Shown one piece after another: positions 50,861 to 59,959 of a stretch of 64,000 nucleotides of DNA. The notes below the pieces were generated by a model. The model ran no database searches. It was not told the DNA's origin and saw only the letters and a program-made list of their open reading frames with translations. The DNA is taken from the NCBI GenBank assembly GCA_050745265.1, contig JBOGKE010000034.1:39804-103803 (forward strand), given 5' to 3'. The translations under genes and the position numbers were made by a program. The stretch is from RH2-MAG17b sp050745265 (lineage in GTDB: Bacteria; Acidobacteriota; Terriglobia; UBA7540). Numbering within the stretch: position 1 is the first letter of the stretch; the number at the start of each line of letters is the position of its first letter.

Positions 50861-52754
50861 GGTTCGAACGCCCCGCCCCGAGCTCGCTGGCCTTCCGGAA
50901 ATCACTCGCCGCAACACTCGGTTTGCCCTGCTTCAGCGCGGTCATGCCCAGCGCTCGATAGGCGTCGGCGTAATTGGGATCGATCGCGATGGCCTTCCGA
51001 AACTCGTCGTTCGCATCGCCGAACTTTCGCTCGACCGCGAGCATCAAGCCAAGATTGACGCGGGCCTGTGGGCCACGAGGATCATCCGTAGCCGCTCGCT
51101 GAAACCACTCGATCGCTTGCGTGCTCATTCCCTTGCGGCCGTAGAGCACCCCGAGATTATTTTCCGCGTCAGCGTAGCCGGGATCATTTTCAACCGCGAG
51201 CTTCAATTCTCGCTCCGCATCGGCGAGCCTGCCATCGGCCATATAGCACACGCCGAGCTGGTTGTAAGCCGTCGCGAACTTCGGATCGAGCCGCACCGCG
51301 CTTTCGAGTTCGCGTTCCTCGCTCTCGTGATCTCCGCGCTCGAGGAGCGCGACGGAAAAATTGTAATGAATCTTCGCGTTGCCGGGATCAAGCTTCAAAG
51401 CTTCAGCGTATTCCTTGATCGCATCATCGATCGCGCCGCGCTTCAGATCGTCGCGCGCCTGGCGGTCGGCGACTCCGGCCCGCGTGCGCGCTTCGCCGGC
51501 GTTCTTGATCGTCTGAAACTGCGCGAGCTCCCTTTCGGCATGGGCTCGCTCGTTCTGTTTCATGAGAGTCATTCCAAGCTCGTACATGGCTTCAAAGCCA
51601 CTCGGGTTCAGCCTTATCGCCTCCTTGAACTCGCGCAGAGCCGCCTGCGGACGTCTCGACCTTTCCAGCACGAAGCCCAAGTCGTAATGCGCTCGATAGT
51701 TCGCGGGATCGAGCTCCACGGCCGTGTGCAGCGCCGAACACGCCTCGTCATATCGGGCCGAATCCTTGAGCGCTTCGCCGAGAATCTCGTAACCCTCCGC
51801 ATCTCCCGGCCGCTCCTTTGCATACTCTTGTGCGTACGGCAAGGCGTGCTGAACGTCGTACAAGCTCAGCAGCGCCTTGGCCAGCGAGAGTTTCGCCGCA
51901 TCATTCGCCGGATCGATCGCCAGCACGCGGTGATACTCTGTTGCCGCCTCGGAAAACTGCTGGTTGTGAGCGTAAGCGTTGCCGAGATTAAAGTGCAACT
52001 CCGCCGAATTCGAATGAGCAGCGGTCAGCGCACGCAAGAGGCGAATCGAATTCGCGTAGTCGTCTGTTGCAGCGTAGGCGGACGCGAGGCCGAGCCGGGC
52101 TTCTTCGCTGAGCGACGACGAGCGCGACGCAGCGAGCGCCTGGCGGAAATAATAGATGGCTCCGGTGTACCGCTTTTGCGAATTCAGAAGCTGCGCGAGG
52201 TTGTAAAAGGCAAAGGGTGAATGAGGGTCGATCCCGGCAGCGGCCTTAAATTGCTCGCTCGCGGCGTCCGCCTCGCCGAGGCCCTGCAAGGCCAGCCCGA
52301 GTGCGTTGTGCGCCTTCGCTGAACCGGGTTGATCGGCGAGCACCCTCTTCAGCTCGTCGCGCGCGCGTTTGAAATCGCGCGCCCGCACCAGCGCCAGCGC
52401 CAGGTTGTACCGAATTTCCCAAGCCGCAGGATCGAGCGCAAGGCCCGCTTCGAAGGCAGAGATCGCACAGCCGAGCCGATTGCCGCGAGCGAACGAGCTT
52501 CCCAGCGAATTGTAATCAGCGGCCGTGCGATGTCGAACGAGCTCTTGCGATGGCGCAGCCCCGCCGCTCCCGGGCGCACTCAACGCCCCGCAGTTCGTGG
52601 TCGGGGAAGGAGAAGAAGCTGCATGTTCGCTGGAGAGACTTTGCGGAGCGTGCGGAAAAACCCCGTATGTTGGCGCGCAAAATTCCAGCAGCACGCCCAG
52701 CAACCCGATAGCGAATCTGAGCCGCGGCTGGCGAGGCTGCGCTGCGTGCTGCAT
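50850..52754 (-). CDS. Exported TPR-repeat protein
   Basis: 634 residues from the ATG at 52754. A signal peptide (MQHAAQPRQPRLRF then AIGLLGVLLEFCAPTYG) is followed by at least twelve TPR units of about 34 residues, recognisable by repeated A-x-Y/F-x-L-G/A and DP spacing (e.g. IDPANDAAKLSLAKALLSL, LDPGNAKIHYNFSVALLER, NDPGYADAENNLGVLYGRKG). TPR arrays bind partner proteins. Its stop overlaps the start of the haem protein, so the two probably form a complex. The frame is open to 52877, but that part lies in an intergenic repeat. Confidence 0.85.
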   Translation of the reverse strand: MQHAAQPRQPRLRFAIGLLGVLLEFCAPTYGVFPHAPQSLSSEHAASSPSPTTNCGALSAPGSGGAAPSQELVRHRTAADYNSLGSSFARGNRLGCAISAFEAGLALDPAAWEIRYNLALALVRARDFKRARDELKRVLADQPGSAKAHNALGLALQGLGEADAASEQFKAAAGIDPHSPFAFYNLAQLLNSQKRYTGAIYYFRQALAASRSSSLSEEARLGLASAYAATDDYANSIRLLRALTAAHSNSAELHFNLGNAYAHNQQFSEAATEYHRVLAIDPANDAAKLSLAKALLSLYDVQHALPYAQEYAKERPGDAEGYEILGEALKDSARYDEACSALHTAVELDPANYRAHYDLGFVLERSRRPQAALREFKEAIRLNPSGFEAMYELGMTLMKQNERAHAERELAQFQTIKNAGEARTRAGVADRQARDDLKRGAIDDAIKEYAEALKLDPGNAKIHYNFSVALLERGDHESEERELESAVRLDPKFATAYNQLGVCYMADGRLADAERELKLAVENDPGYADAENNLGVLYGRKGMSTQAIEWFQRAATDDPRGPQARVNLGLMLAVERKFGDANDEFRKAIAIDPNYADAYRALGMTALKQGKPSVAASDFRKASELGAGRSNREN

Positions 52755-52813
52755 GACTTCAGAATTGTAACGCGGGCGCCCTCGCCGGCGAAATGGATGC
52801 GTGGCGCCCCGAA

Positions 52814-52907
52814 CCGTAGTGGTGGCCACGGCTGGCGCCTTCCCAACCGTGGGCTTTTTCCACGATGACAAACCCACGGTTAATTCAAACTGCGGATTAA
52901 CCGTGGC
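52814..52907. repeat. Second copy of the CCACGG/CCGTGG intergenic element
   Basis: Begins CCGTAGTGGTGGCCACGG and reads GGCGCCTT and CCGTGGGCTTTTT in the same order as the element at 14027-14128. The right half has a perfect 11-bp stem CCACGGTTAAT/ATTAACCGTGG (52874-52884 with 52896-52906). It lies between the TPR gene and the TonB-dependent receptor gene. Confidence 0.7.
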
Positions 52908-52938
52908 TTCCGGCTGTCTCGTGTAAACCCGCAGAGGC

Positions 52939-55900
52939 TCAGAAATAGAACTTCAAGGCAAACTGCAGGATGCGCGGCGAATTGGCGGTGCCGAACACCC
53001 TCCCGAACCGGCTGACCGGATCGTTCACGTTCGCATCCGGGTTGCTGAAGATCGGGTTGTTCGTGGCGTCAAACGCTTCGGCGCGGAACTCGAACCTCTT
53101 CGACTCGGTGATCTGAAAACTGCGGAAGAGCGACAGATCCAGGTTCGGCCGGCCATCTCCGCGCATCGTGTTGCGGCCAAGGTCGCCGTAAGCGTCGGTG
53201 ACTGGCAGCCCGGCGGCGATCAGAGCGCCAGGACTTTGGGGCGCCGCAAACGCGGCCGTGTTAAACCACTCCGCGACGCTCGGATTCGATAAACCGGGGT
53301 TGCCCACCAGGTTCGCCCGTTCCGATTGCGCGCCGGTATTCAGGATCGACGAACTCGCGGCGATGGTGTACGGCTGGCCCGACGCGAGGGTGAGGATACC
53401 ATTCAGTTGCCAGCCGCCCACCAGGTTGTCCACCACCGGGTTCCCCGATCGGAACCTCATTCCTTTCCCAAACGGAAGCTGGTAGACGGCGCTCGCGGCG
53501 AAAATGTGGGTCAAGTCGTAGCTCGAAACGCTCTTGTCGGCCCAGAGATTGTAAGGATGCTCCACCGATGCTCCATCCGCGCCAAACCAGCCGTCAACGC
53601 CGAGGTCTTCGTCCTTCGACCACGTGTAGGACAGCAGATAAGTCAGGCCGCGGCTCGCCCGCTTATTCAGCGAAATTTGCAGCGCGTTGTACCAGCTCTC
53701 GCCGTGGCTCGTTTCCCAGGACGTAATGACTTGGTACGGGTACGGGAATCGTTTCTCCGCCGCGACAATCGCGGGCGTGCACGTCGTGTTGTAGCAGCCT
53801 GCCGAGGGAACGGGGCCGACGCCGGGAACCGTGGCAACGTTTCCGTTGGTGCCGGAATCCAGCCGGTGGCCGTCCGAGCCGACGTAGTTCACCGTCAGAG
53901 TCGTGTCGGGAGTGAAGGCCTCCTGGACGCCAAAATTCCATTGGTAGGAATATGGATTTTGGATTAATGGATCCACAAACCAGTTGTTCTGCTCGAATGG
54001 CGTGGGCGCTGGAACCGCTCCGGTACCACCCCCTGCGAAGAGATTCTCGGCCAACGTAGTCGGTGTGATGGTGTTCAAGTTGGAAAGAATTTGCTGGCTC
54101 ACCGACGGCCACGTCCCCTGAAAATTCTGTGCCATCTGCGTCACCGCGGCCCAGTTATCAAAGAATCGCCCGAACGACGCGCGGAGGACGGTCCTGTTTC
54201 GCAGCCGGTACGCAAGGCCGAATCGAGGCTGGATGTTGTCGTACGTGTTATGCACAATCGATCCGTTGCTCCGATTCGTAACGAGCACGTTCGGCGGAAG
54301 CGTTCCGCCCGGAATGCACGGCGCGGTCCCGCAAGGCGGCGCGGTGGCTTCGAGGATGTAGGTGCCATTGTCGAGATCGAGGTCGCCGATCTGATTGTTC
54401 TTGTCCTTTGCGCTCCCATAAACCGGGAAGAACGTCACGTCGTAACGGCCGCCGAGGTTCACCGTAAGCCGGTCGGTCGCTTTCCATTGATCCTGGAAAT
54501 AGAATCCGTCCACCCAGCCGCCGTACTCGGTTTCGTTGACGTTGCGATAAGTAGAACCAGACGGGACGCCGAGGAGAAACGACGCAACACTGTAGCCGCC
54601 TTGGCTGCCCTTCGGGGCTGCCGGATTCGATGTGACGTCGCTGCTGAAGTCAAAATGTGACCCGGCAATGAGCTGGGTCATGCCGTTGGTGTTGAAATCA
54701 GCGCCCATGCTCAATGTATGCTTGCCGTGTATCTTTGAGAAATCTCCCTTCCACTCCCAGATGTCGGCCACATTGGTGTTGTTGTCGCTCTCGCCGCCGT
54801 TGACGAGCCCTCCGTTGGTCAGATCGGGCGCCGGAAAATAGCAGCTCCGCGTGCCGAGATATCCGCAGGTGAGAAAGGAGGAAATGCCCGCGGCGCTGAT
54901 CAGCGCCTGCGCTTCCGTCGTCGAAAAGAGGCTGGCACTGACACCGTTGGCAAAGTTCCGCCCCATCTGCAGCGTCAGAATGGCGCTCGGACCGAAGGTA
55001 TGGTTCCAGCTCAGCCCCCACCAGTGCGCGTTATAGAGCACCTCGCCGTTGTTACCGAGGACGGTGTCGCTTGTGTCAGGCGACCCGACGTGGGCGAACC
55101 TGAACCAGAAAGAGTTTGTCGTGCCCAACTGCTCATCACCCCGAATGCTGTAGTTGTCGCTGTTGTGCACGTCAAGAAGGTTGGTCTGGTAATTGAATGA
55201 CGGGTTGCCGGTGACGTTCGGCGTGGGCCAAAGTTTCTTCGCCAGAGCCTGCATGTGCGGATCAATCAGACTGGCAGGAATCAAGTTGCACGGCGTCCCC
55301 GCCGCTTGCGTGCCGTTCGCCGCGGCGGCAAGCGGCGCACCCGCGCCGTTGCACATAAAAGGCTGGCGCGCGAGCGTCGCCGGATTGGTGCTATATGGGT
55401 TATAAATCTGGCCCGAAAAGTCGCTGAAGTCGCCGCTCGCGATCTCGGGCGCGGTCGGCACTACGGTCTGGGAGGTGCTGCCAGAGTGAATGCGCGCGCC
55501 CTCATAACTGCCGAAGAAGAACGTGCGGTTTCGTCCGTTGTAGTGAGGAAGGACGACGGGCCCGCCGACGTTCGCGCCAAACTCGTTCTGCTGGAGTTGC
55601 GAAACTCCGGAGTTAAACGGGTTGCGAGAATTAAGAGCCGTGTTGCGGAAAAACTCCCACGCGCCGCCGTGAAGCTGGTTGGTGCCCGATTTCGTCACCA
55701 CATTCACAACCCCGCCGAGCACGCCGCCAAACTGCGCTTGGTCGTTGTGGGAATCGACCTTGAATTCCTGAATGTCGTCGACGATGGGCGCCACGGAATA
55801 GGTGCTACTGAACGACTCCTGGTCGTTCAATCCATCCACCAGATAGAAATTGCTGCGGTTCGTCTGCCCGTTCACCGATGGGAACGAGTAGTTCCCGATG

Positions 55901-56469
55901 GGGTTGCCGGTGAACTGCTTGTTGCCTGCATTCTGCGAAGTGTTGATCGTGCTCACGCCCGGCGTCAGATCCAACAATTGGGTGAAATTCCGTCCGTTGA
56001 GCGGCAGATCGTTCACCTGACGGCTGGCAACGACGGTGCCGAGCTCCGCCGAGGACGTCTGCAGCGCGGGCGCAACCGCCTGGACCGTGACCGTCTGCAG
56101 CGCCGAACCGACCCCGAGCACAAAATCAAAGCTGGCTGTCTGATTCACGGCGAGCGTGAACTGGCTCTGCGTTTTCGTCTGAAAGCCGGTCTTGCTGACC
56201 TGAAGCGTATAGTTGCCGGGCGGAACGTTCAGGATCGCATAAACGCCCGCATTGTTGGTCCGCGCGGTTTCGGTCACGTTCGTAGCCACGTTCTTCAGGA
56301 GCACCGTAGCGCCGGGAACGACGCCTCCGGCGCTGTCCTTGATGACTCCGTTGATGGACGCGGTCGCCAACTGCGCCCGCGCCACACGAGGCGAGAGAAC
56401 GGCGATGATAGCGAGGAGCGCTCCCAAAGACACCAGACCAGAAAGCCTGCGCGGCCGTGATGGATTCAT
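52939..56469 (-). CDS. Oar-like TonB-dependent outer-membrane receptor
   Basis: 1176 residues: a signal peptide ending VARAQ, a carboxypeptidase-regulatory-like domain (about 35-110, INGVIKDSAGGVVPGATVLLKN, GVYAILNVPPGNYTLQVSKTGF), a plug domain (about 130-260, RQVNDLPLNGRNFTQLLDLTPG, GLNDQESFSSTYS), and a long beta-barrel ending with the aromatic LQFALKFYF. This class is greatly expanded in Acidobacteria and takes up large substrates, probably glycans or peptides, with TonB energy; the ligand is unknown. A very good AGGAGG lies 5 bases before the ATG, and a TTGACA/TATATC promoter upstream. It is followed on the same strand by the TPR-cytochrome pair only across the repeat element, in the opposite order of reading. 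Confidence 0.93.
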   Translation of the reverse strand: MNPSRPRRLSGLVSLGALLAIIAVLSPRVARAQLATASINGVIKDSAGGVVPGATVLLKNVATNVTETARTNNAGVYAILNVPPGNYTLQVSKTGFQTKTQSQFTLAVNQTASFDFVLGVGSALQTVTVQAVAPALQTSSAELGTVVASRQVNDLPLNGRNFTQLLDLTPGVSTINTSQNAGNKQFTGNPIGNYSFPSVNGQTNRSNFYLVDGLNDQESFSSTYSVAPIVDDIQEFKVDSHNDQAQFGGVLGGVVNVVTKSGTNQLHGGAWEFFRNTALNSRNPFNSGVSQLQQNEFGANVGGPVVLPHYNGRNRTFFFGSYEGARIHSGSTSQTVVPTAPEIASGDFSDFSGQIYNPYSTNPATLARQPFMCNGAGAPLAAAANGTQAAGTPCNLIPASLIDPHMQALAKKLWPTPNVTGNPSFNYQTNLLDVHNSDNYSIRGDEQLGTTNSFWFRFAHVGSPDTSDTVLGNNGEVLYNAHWWGLSWNHTFGPSAILTLQMGRNFANGVSASLFSTTEAQALISAAGISSFLTCGYLGTRSCYFPAPDLTNGGLVNGGESDNNTNVADIWEWKGDFSKIHGKHTLSMGADFNTNGMTQLIAGSHFDFSSDVTSNPAAPKGSQGGYSVASFLLGVPSGSTYRNVNETEYGGWVDGFYFQDQWKATDRLTVNLGGRYDVTFFPVYGSAKDKNNQIGDLDLDNGTYILEATAPPCGTAPCIPGGTLPPNVLVTNRSNGSIVHNTYDNIQPRFGLAYRLRNRTVLRASFGRFFDNWAAVTQMAQNFQGTWPSVSQQILSNLNTITPTTLAENLFAGGGTGAVPAPTPFEQNNWFVDPLIQNPYSYQWNFGVQEAFTPDTTLTVNYVGSDGHRLDSGTNGNVATVPGVGPVPSAGCYNTTCTPAIVAAEKRFPYPYQVITSWETSHGESWYNALQISLNKRASRGLTYLLSYTWSKDEDLGVDGWFGADGASVEHPYNLWADKSVSSYDLTHIFAASAVYQLPFGKGMRFRSGNPVVDNLVGGWQLNGILTLASGQPYTIAASSSILNTGAQSERANLVGNPGLSNPSVAEWFNTAAFAAPQSPGALIAAGLPVTDAYGDLGRNTMRGDGRPNLDLSLFRSFQITESKRFEFRAEAFDATNNPIFSNPDANVNDPVSRFGRVFGTANSPRILQFALKFYF

Positions 56470-56528
56470 GATGACCTCCTAATCGCGTGAGAATAGCGGG
56501 TGAGCCAGACAACTCGTGACAGCCGCAA

Positions 56529-56557
56529 GATATAGCAATGCCGATGCGTGTTGTCAA
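56529..56557 (-). promoter_or_regulatory. Promoter of the Oar-like receptor gene
   Basis: On the minus strand a perfect TTGACA (56552-56557), 17-base spacer and TATATC (56529-56534). The predicted start is near 56522, about 53 bases before the ATG. Confidence 0.7.
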
Positions 56558-56653
56558 GGAGTTTTGTCGGGCGTGAAAGTCTATCTCAGAATTTGAAACT
56601 GGCTGCGATTGATGCCGTGTGAAATCCTGCGGCCTGATCTCACAACTCAAGCA

Positions 56654-56719
56654 TTAGTCCGAGCGGTTGCAAAGCCGGCCCGGCGCTTCTTCATACTCAA
56701 AGCTAAAGCCGCCCGCGAA
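56654..56719 (-). pseudogene. Remnant of the C-terminus of an ABC permease gene
   Basis: On the minus strand this reads FAGGFSFEYEEAPGRLCNRSD and then stop. The ABC permease at 59960 ends RGFSFEYEDPPWPAVQSLGLNG. The DNA is also alike, sharing TACTCAAAGCTAAA and CCGAGCG-TTGCA with small gaps; a one-base loss changes the last codons. Nothing upstream in this frame resembles the permease, so only the last about 20 codons survive. It sits between the receptor promoter and the next plus-strand gene. Confidence 0.55.
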
Positions 56720-56858
56720 GTGGTTGCCTTCCATCGCGTGCCGAGAAGGCGAATCTTGACATCGGCCCGGCAAGAGAGTACGTTCATGGCGAAGCGAGCT
56801 GCGACCGGTCCGCCGAAGCGAGCGACTGGTCTCGCACCGCGCCATCCAGGGGGTCATC

Positions 56859-58547
56859 GTGAAAAAACAGAGCCTGATTTGGGCAGCCGTGCTCGTGCCG
56901 TTCGCGATCAGCAGTGCGCTCGCGGGCGCGCCGCGATCGCACCCGCCGGTCCGCATCACCTCGACGATGCGCCACGCGATCAACTGCGACTGGCAATCCA
57001 CGTATTGCGCTGACCTTTGGACCCACAAAGATTCCTGGGGTTATTACTCGGGCCACGACGAGCCTTCTCTGATGTTCTATTCCACGACGCCGGGATCCGG
57101 AAACGATATGGTTTACAATCTGACGATTCCGGTCGAGCCGCCCACGCCGCCCGCGCAGGACGGCAGCGGCGGAACCTATAATTTCCAGCTTCAGCCGGTC
57201 TTCTGGTTTGGCATGGCGATGTGCGACACGCAATCGGCGCCGAACTACACGCACGCCTGCGCCGCCGATAGCGACGCGAACATCTTCAACGGTTCGGACC
57301 CCGCCGCCGCTGATTACATCGGGCATCACCCCGGTACGGCTTACATGGAATTGCAGTTCATTCCGCCTGGCTGGGCGGCGAGCTGCTCTCAGCAGGTGTG
57401 GTGCGTCGATCTGACCGTTGACAGCTTCAGTTTTGATAACGCAACGAACCAGTTCAACAACCCGGCCTGCCGGAACACGATCGGAGACGAGCCGGTCAAC
57501 AATACGTACCTCACGTTTGACGGGATTCCCGCCTTCCCGGCGAACCCGTTGCGCCTTCCGTACGGCACATCGGCTTTTGACAATAACGAGATTTTCTTCG
57601 TGTTCCCGGGCGATCAGGTGCAGGTATCGTTCCACGACACGCCTCTGGGCCTTCGCGTGAGCGTTTTCGATTTGACGCAAGGCTTCGCGGGATTCATGAC
57701 GGCCGGACCGCAGAGCGGCTTTGCGCAGGTGACGTTCAATCCGCAGGGCAACCGCTGCGCTCTCCGCCCCTACGCGTTCCATCCGATGTACGGCACGTCC
57801 ACGCCCGACACGCGCGTCACCTGGGCAGCGCACTCTTACAACGTGGCGTTTTCCGGCGAGATCGGGCACTTCGAGTATTGCAGCGCGATAGACTCCAGTG
57901 GAAACTGCACCAGCGGCGACGCCGGCTTGGACCAGAACGGCAATCCTTCCCCCAATGCCGACGCTGACGATCAGGAATGCTTCGGGCCGGGCTCGCCGTT
58001 CCTGCCGCCGGGCTTCATCCAGATCGGGGGCTGCATCTTCAACGATATCGATTTTGATGGCGTGTCCTACGGCTTCAATTGGCCCGGCACGGAAACTCCG
58101 GCGAATCTCGACAGCCAGATCCATCCTTCGCCGATTCAGTTTACGAGCCCGGTGTTCTTTGACTCTTCCGGCAACGCAGGGAACTATTCTCAGGTGGCGT
58201 TTGAAACGGACCTGCCGGGCTTGGAAACCCAGTCCACCACCGCGTGCAACACACAAACCGGCGCGAACTGCGTGAATCCGCCGCCCGGCGCCGCGTTTTA
58301 TCCGATTTACACCACAGGTAGCGCAGGGGGCGGGTGCGTCTGGCAGCTTGGAGGAAACCAGATCCCGGGGACAACGAATACTTTTGGAGGGAACTCCGGC
58401 GTCGAGTACGGGCCGGTTACGGCATTTCTTTACCCGGTTTCCGGAGGCAAATTGAGCGTGCTGAGCTACCAGGATTTTCACCGGACGCTGGCTACGAACC
58501 CGTGTCCGGTGGAATTGAGTTCGGCGGCGGCCGCGCGACCCAAATAG
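56859..58547 (+). CDS. Conserved-looking secreted protein of unknown function
   Basis: 562 residues with a signal peptide (MKKQSLIWAAVLVPFAISSALAG). The mature protein is rich in Asn, Gly, Pro and aromatic residues, has about a dozen Cys (e.g. HACAADSDAN, CSQQVWCVDL, CRNTIGDE) that could form disulphides, and no transmembrane tail or sorting signal. Segments such as PSLMFYSTTPGSGNDMVYN and LQPVFWFGMAMCDTQSAPN look like fixed motifs of a family I have no name for. A mostly beta extracellular domain is likely. The start is GTG 56859 with CAGGGGG upstream. It may be co-regulated with the following PEP-CTERM gene, 220 bases downstream. Confidence 0.7.
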   Translation: MKKQSLIWAAVLVPFAISSALAGAPRSHPPVRITSTMRHAINCDWQSTYCADLWTHKDSWGYYSGHDEPSLMFYSTTPGSGNDMVYNLTIPVEPPTPPAQDGSGGTYNFQLQPVFWFGMAMCDTQSAPNYTHACAADSDANIFNGSDPAAADYIGHHPGTAYMELQFIPPGWAASCSQQVWCVDLTVDSFSFDNATNQFNNPACRNTIGDEPVNNTYLTFDGIPAFPANPLRLPYGTSAFDNNEIFFVFPGDQVQVSFHDTPLGLRVSVFDLTQGFAGFMTAGPQSGFAQVTFNPQGNRCALRPYAFHPMYGTSTPDTRVTWAAHSYNVAFSGEIGHFEYCSAIDSSGNCTSGDAGLDQNGNPSPNADADDQECFGPGSPFLPPGFIQIGGCIFNDIDFDGVSYGFNWPGTETPANLDSQIHPSPIQFTSPVFFDSSGNAGNYSQVAFETDLPGLETQSTTACNTQTGANCVNPPPGAAFYPIYTTGSAGGGCVWQLGGNQIPGTTNTFGGNSGVEYGPVTAFLYPVSGGKLSVLSYQDFHRTLATNPCPVELSSAAAARPK

Positions 58548-58770
58548 GGAGATTCCGAACGACGGCGCCTGTATCCATCGGCCGCCGCGCAATGGGTTCT
58601 CAGGCGTTCAGCGGAAAAGCCGGGACTTCACAGATCAAAGGGGCAGCCGGACGCATCACAGTTTTGAACATCTGCGGCTGTGATTCCGCCGCGCTCCGTC
58701 GCGCGTGCAAGGACGGCCGCAGAACCGCAGTTGCACGGATTCGGTTAACGACTTCAAAAGGGGTGAGGTG

Positions 58771-59742
58771 ATGATCATCAAACGGATTGTGAAGGTCGCA
58801 GCAATCGTCGCCTTCGCGCTGGGGTTCGCCGGCTTGGCGGCCGCCCAAATTCCCTTCGAGCAGATTGACGTGCCGGGCAGCACGTCCGCCATCGCGACGG
58901 GAATCAACAATCTCAATCAGGTGGTCGGTTGGTACACTACGAATAACAGCAGCGGCACGGGCTTTGAATTTCAGAACGGAGCATTTATGAATCTGAATGT
59001 CTCCGTGCCCGGTGCTGACGTTTTATCCACACAACCCCTGGCCATCAACGATACCGGAACGATCGCGGGCGTTTTCACCGGCGCTTCCGGCCCCGAGGGC
59101 TTTCTGCTGAACGGCTCCGGCTATTCCATCGTCGCGGGACCGGCGGGCTCCATTGAGGATGAAGCGACCGCGATCGATAACAGCGGCGACGTCGCGGGAT
59201 GGGACGTAAACGGATCTTCGGTAACCCAAGGCTTCATCCTGAGCGGCGGTGCTTATACCACGATTGCCGTGCCCGGCGCGACAGCAACCGAGATCACGGG
59301 CATCAACTCGGCCGGCGGCGCCGTCGTCGGGATCACCGATCTCTTCACGGGCCAGCAAGCGGGTTTCATCTATGACTATGGCGCCACGAATCCTCAGTTC
59401 TTCACGTTCAACTTGCCACCGGCGCTCACGATCAATTCGATGAGCATCAACGATTCCGGCGAAATTGCCTGCACCTACGCGGGCATCAATGGCCTCACGC
59501 ACGGCTGCATCTCGAACGGCGTGACGTTTTCAACCGTGGATGACCTGAACGGCGTCGGCACAACTTCCCTCACCGGAATCAACGACAGCGGATTCGTTGT
59601 GGGCTCGTTCGTGGATGCGAACGGGGTGACGCGCGGCATCGTCTCAACACCGGAAGCTTCTACGGTGATGCTCTTCGGCGTCGGCTTGCTCGGCGTTGCG
59701 CTCGCGGGCGCCGCACGCCGGAAACCAGCGCCGCTCGGGTGA
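58771..59742 (+). CDS. HAF-repeat protein with a PEP-CTERM-like tail
   Basis: 323 residues: signal peptide (VKVAAIVAFALGFAGLAAAQ), then six repeats of about 40-45 residues each centred on I-N/D-x2-G-x-V/I-x-G (TGINNLNQVVGWY, LAINDTGTIAGVF, TAIDNSGDVAGWD, TGINSAGGAVVGI, MSINDSGEIACTY, TGINDSGFVVGSF). These HAF repeats probably make a beta-propeller. The C-terminus STPEASTVMLFGVGLLGVAL with RRKP is a sorting tail in which PEP is PEA. The ATG at 58771 lies after AAAGGGGTGAGG; the frame is open from 58705. It is exported and probably surface linked. Convergent with the ABC permease. Confidence 0.85.
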   Translation: MIIKRIVKVAAIVAFALGFAGLAAAQIPFEQIDVPGSTSAIATGINNLNQVVGWYTTNNSSGTGFEFQNGAFMNLNVSVPGADVLSTQPLAINDTGTIAGVFTGASGPEGFLLNGSGYSIVAGPAGSIEDEATAIDNSGDVAGWDVNGSSVTQGFILSGGAYTTIAVPGATATEITGINSAGGAVVGITDLFTGQQAGFIYDYGATNPQFFTFNLPPALTINSMSINDSGEIACTYAGINGLTHGCISNGVTFSTVDDLNGVGTTSLTGINDSGFVVGSFVDANGVTRGIVSTPEASTVMLFGVGLLGVALAGAARRKPAPLG

Positions 59743-59835
59743 CGGCCCGAAATGGGGCTGGCTGTGAACAGCCGTGGGTGCAACCCAACGAAACGGAAAC
59801 GGAAATCAGTCCGGTTGTAGCCGCCAACGGAGCAT

Positions 59836-59925
59836 GTAGCGCGGACTTCCGCCTTGGAAGTCCGCGGCCTTTCGTAAGTGCTCGGCGCAAAAACTGCGGA
59901 CCTGAAACACGCAAGTCCGCGCTAC
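59836..59925. repeat. Nested inverted-repeat element (GTAGCGCGGACTT family)
   Basis: GTAGCGCGGACTT (59836-59848) and AAGTCCGCGCTAC (59913-59925) are perfect terminal inverted repeats. Inside the left half is a second perfect hairpin GCGGACTTCC-GCCTT-GGAAGTCCGC (59841-59865). The element lies between two convergent genes. Repeats with this wording are common between acidobacterial genes in my recollection. Confidence 0.75.
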
Positions 59926-59959
59926 CCCTTCGGCTATCGCAGATCGCCTCTACAACCGG

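Noticed and set aside
55255..56460. 401-codon plus-strand frame
   Set aside because: Shadow of the TonB-dependent receptor gene, with composition typical of reverse-complement translation.
56784..58592. 602-codon minus-strand frame
   Set aside because: Opposite a secreted protein gene that has a signal peptide and ribosome site; the antisense product is Arg/Val-rich and has no signal or domain.
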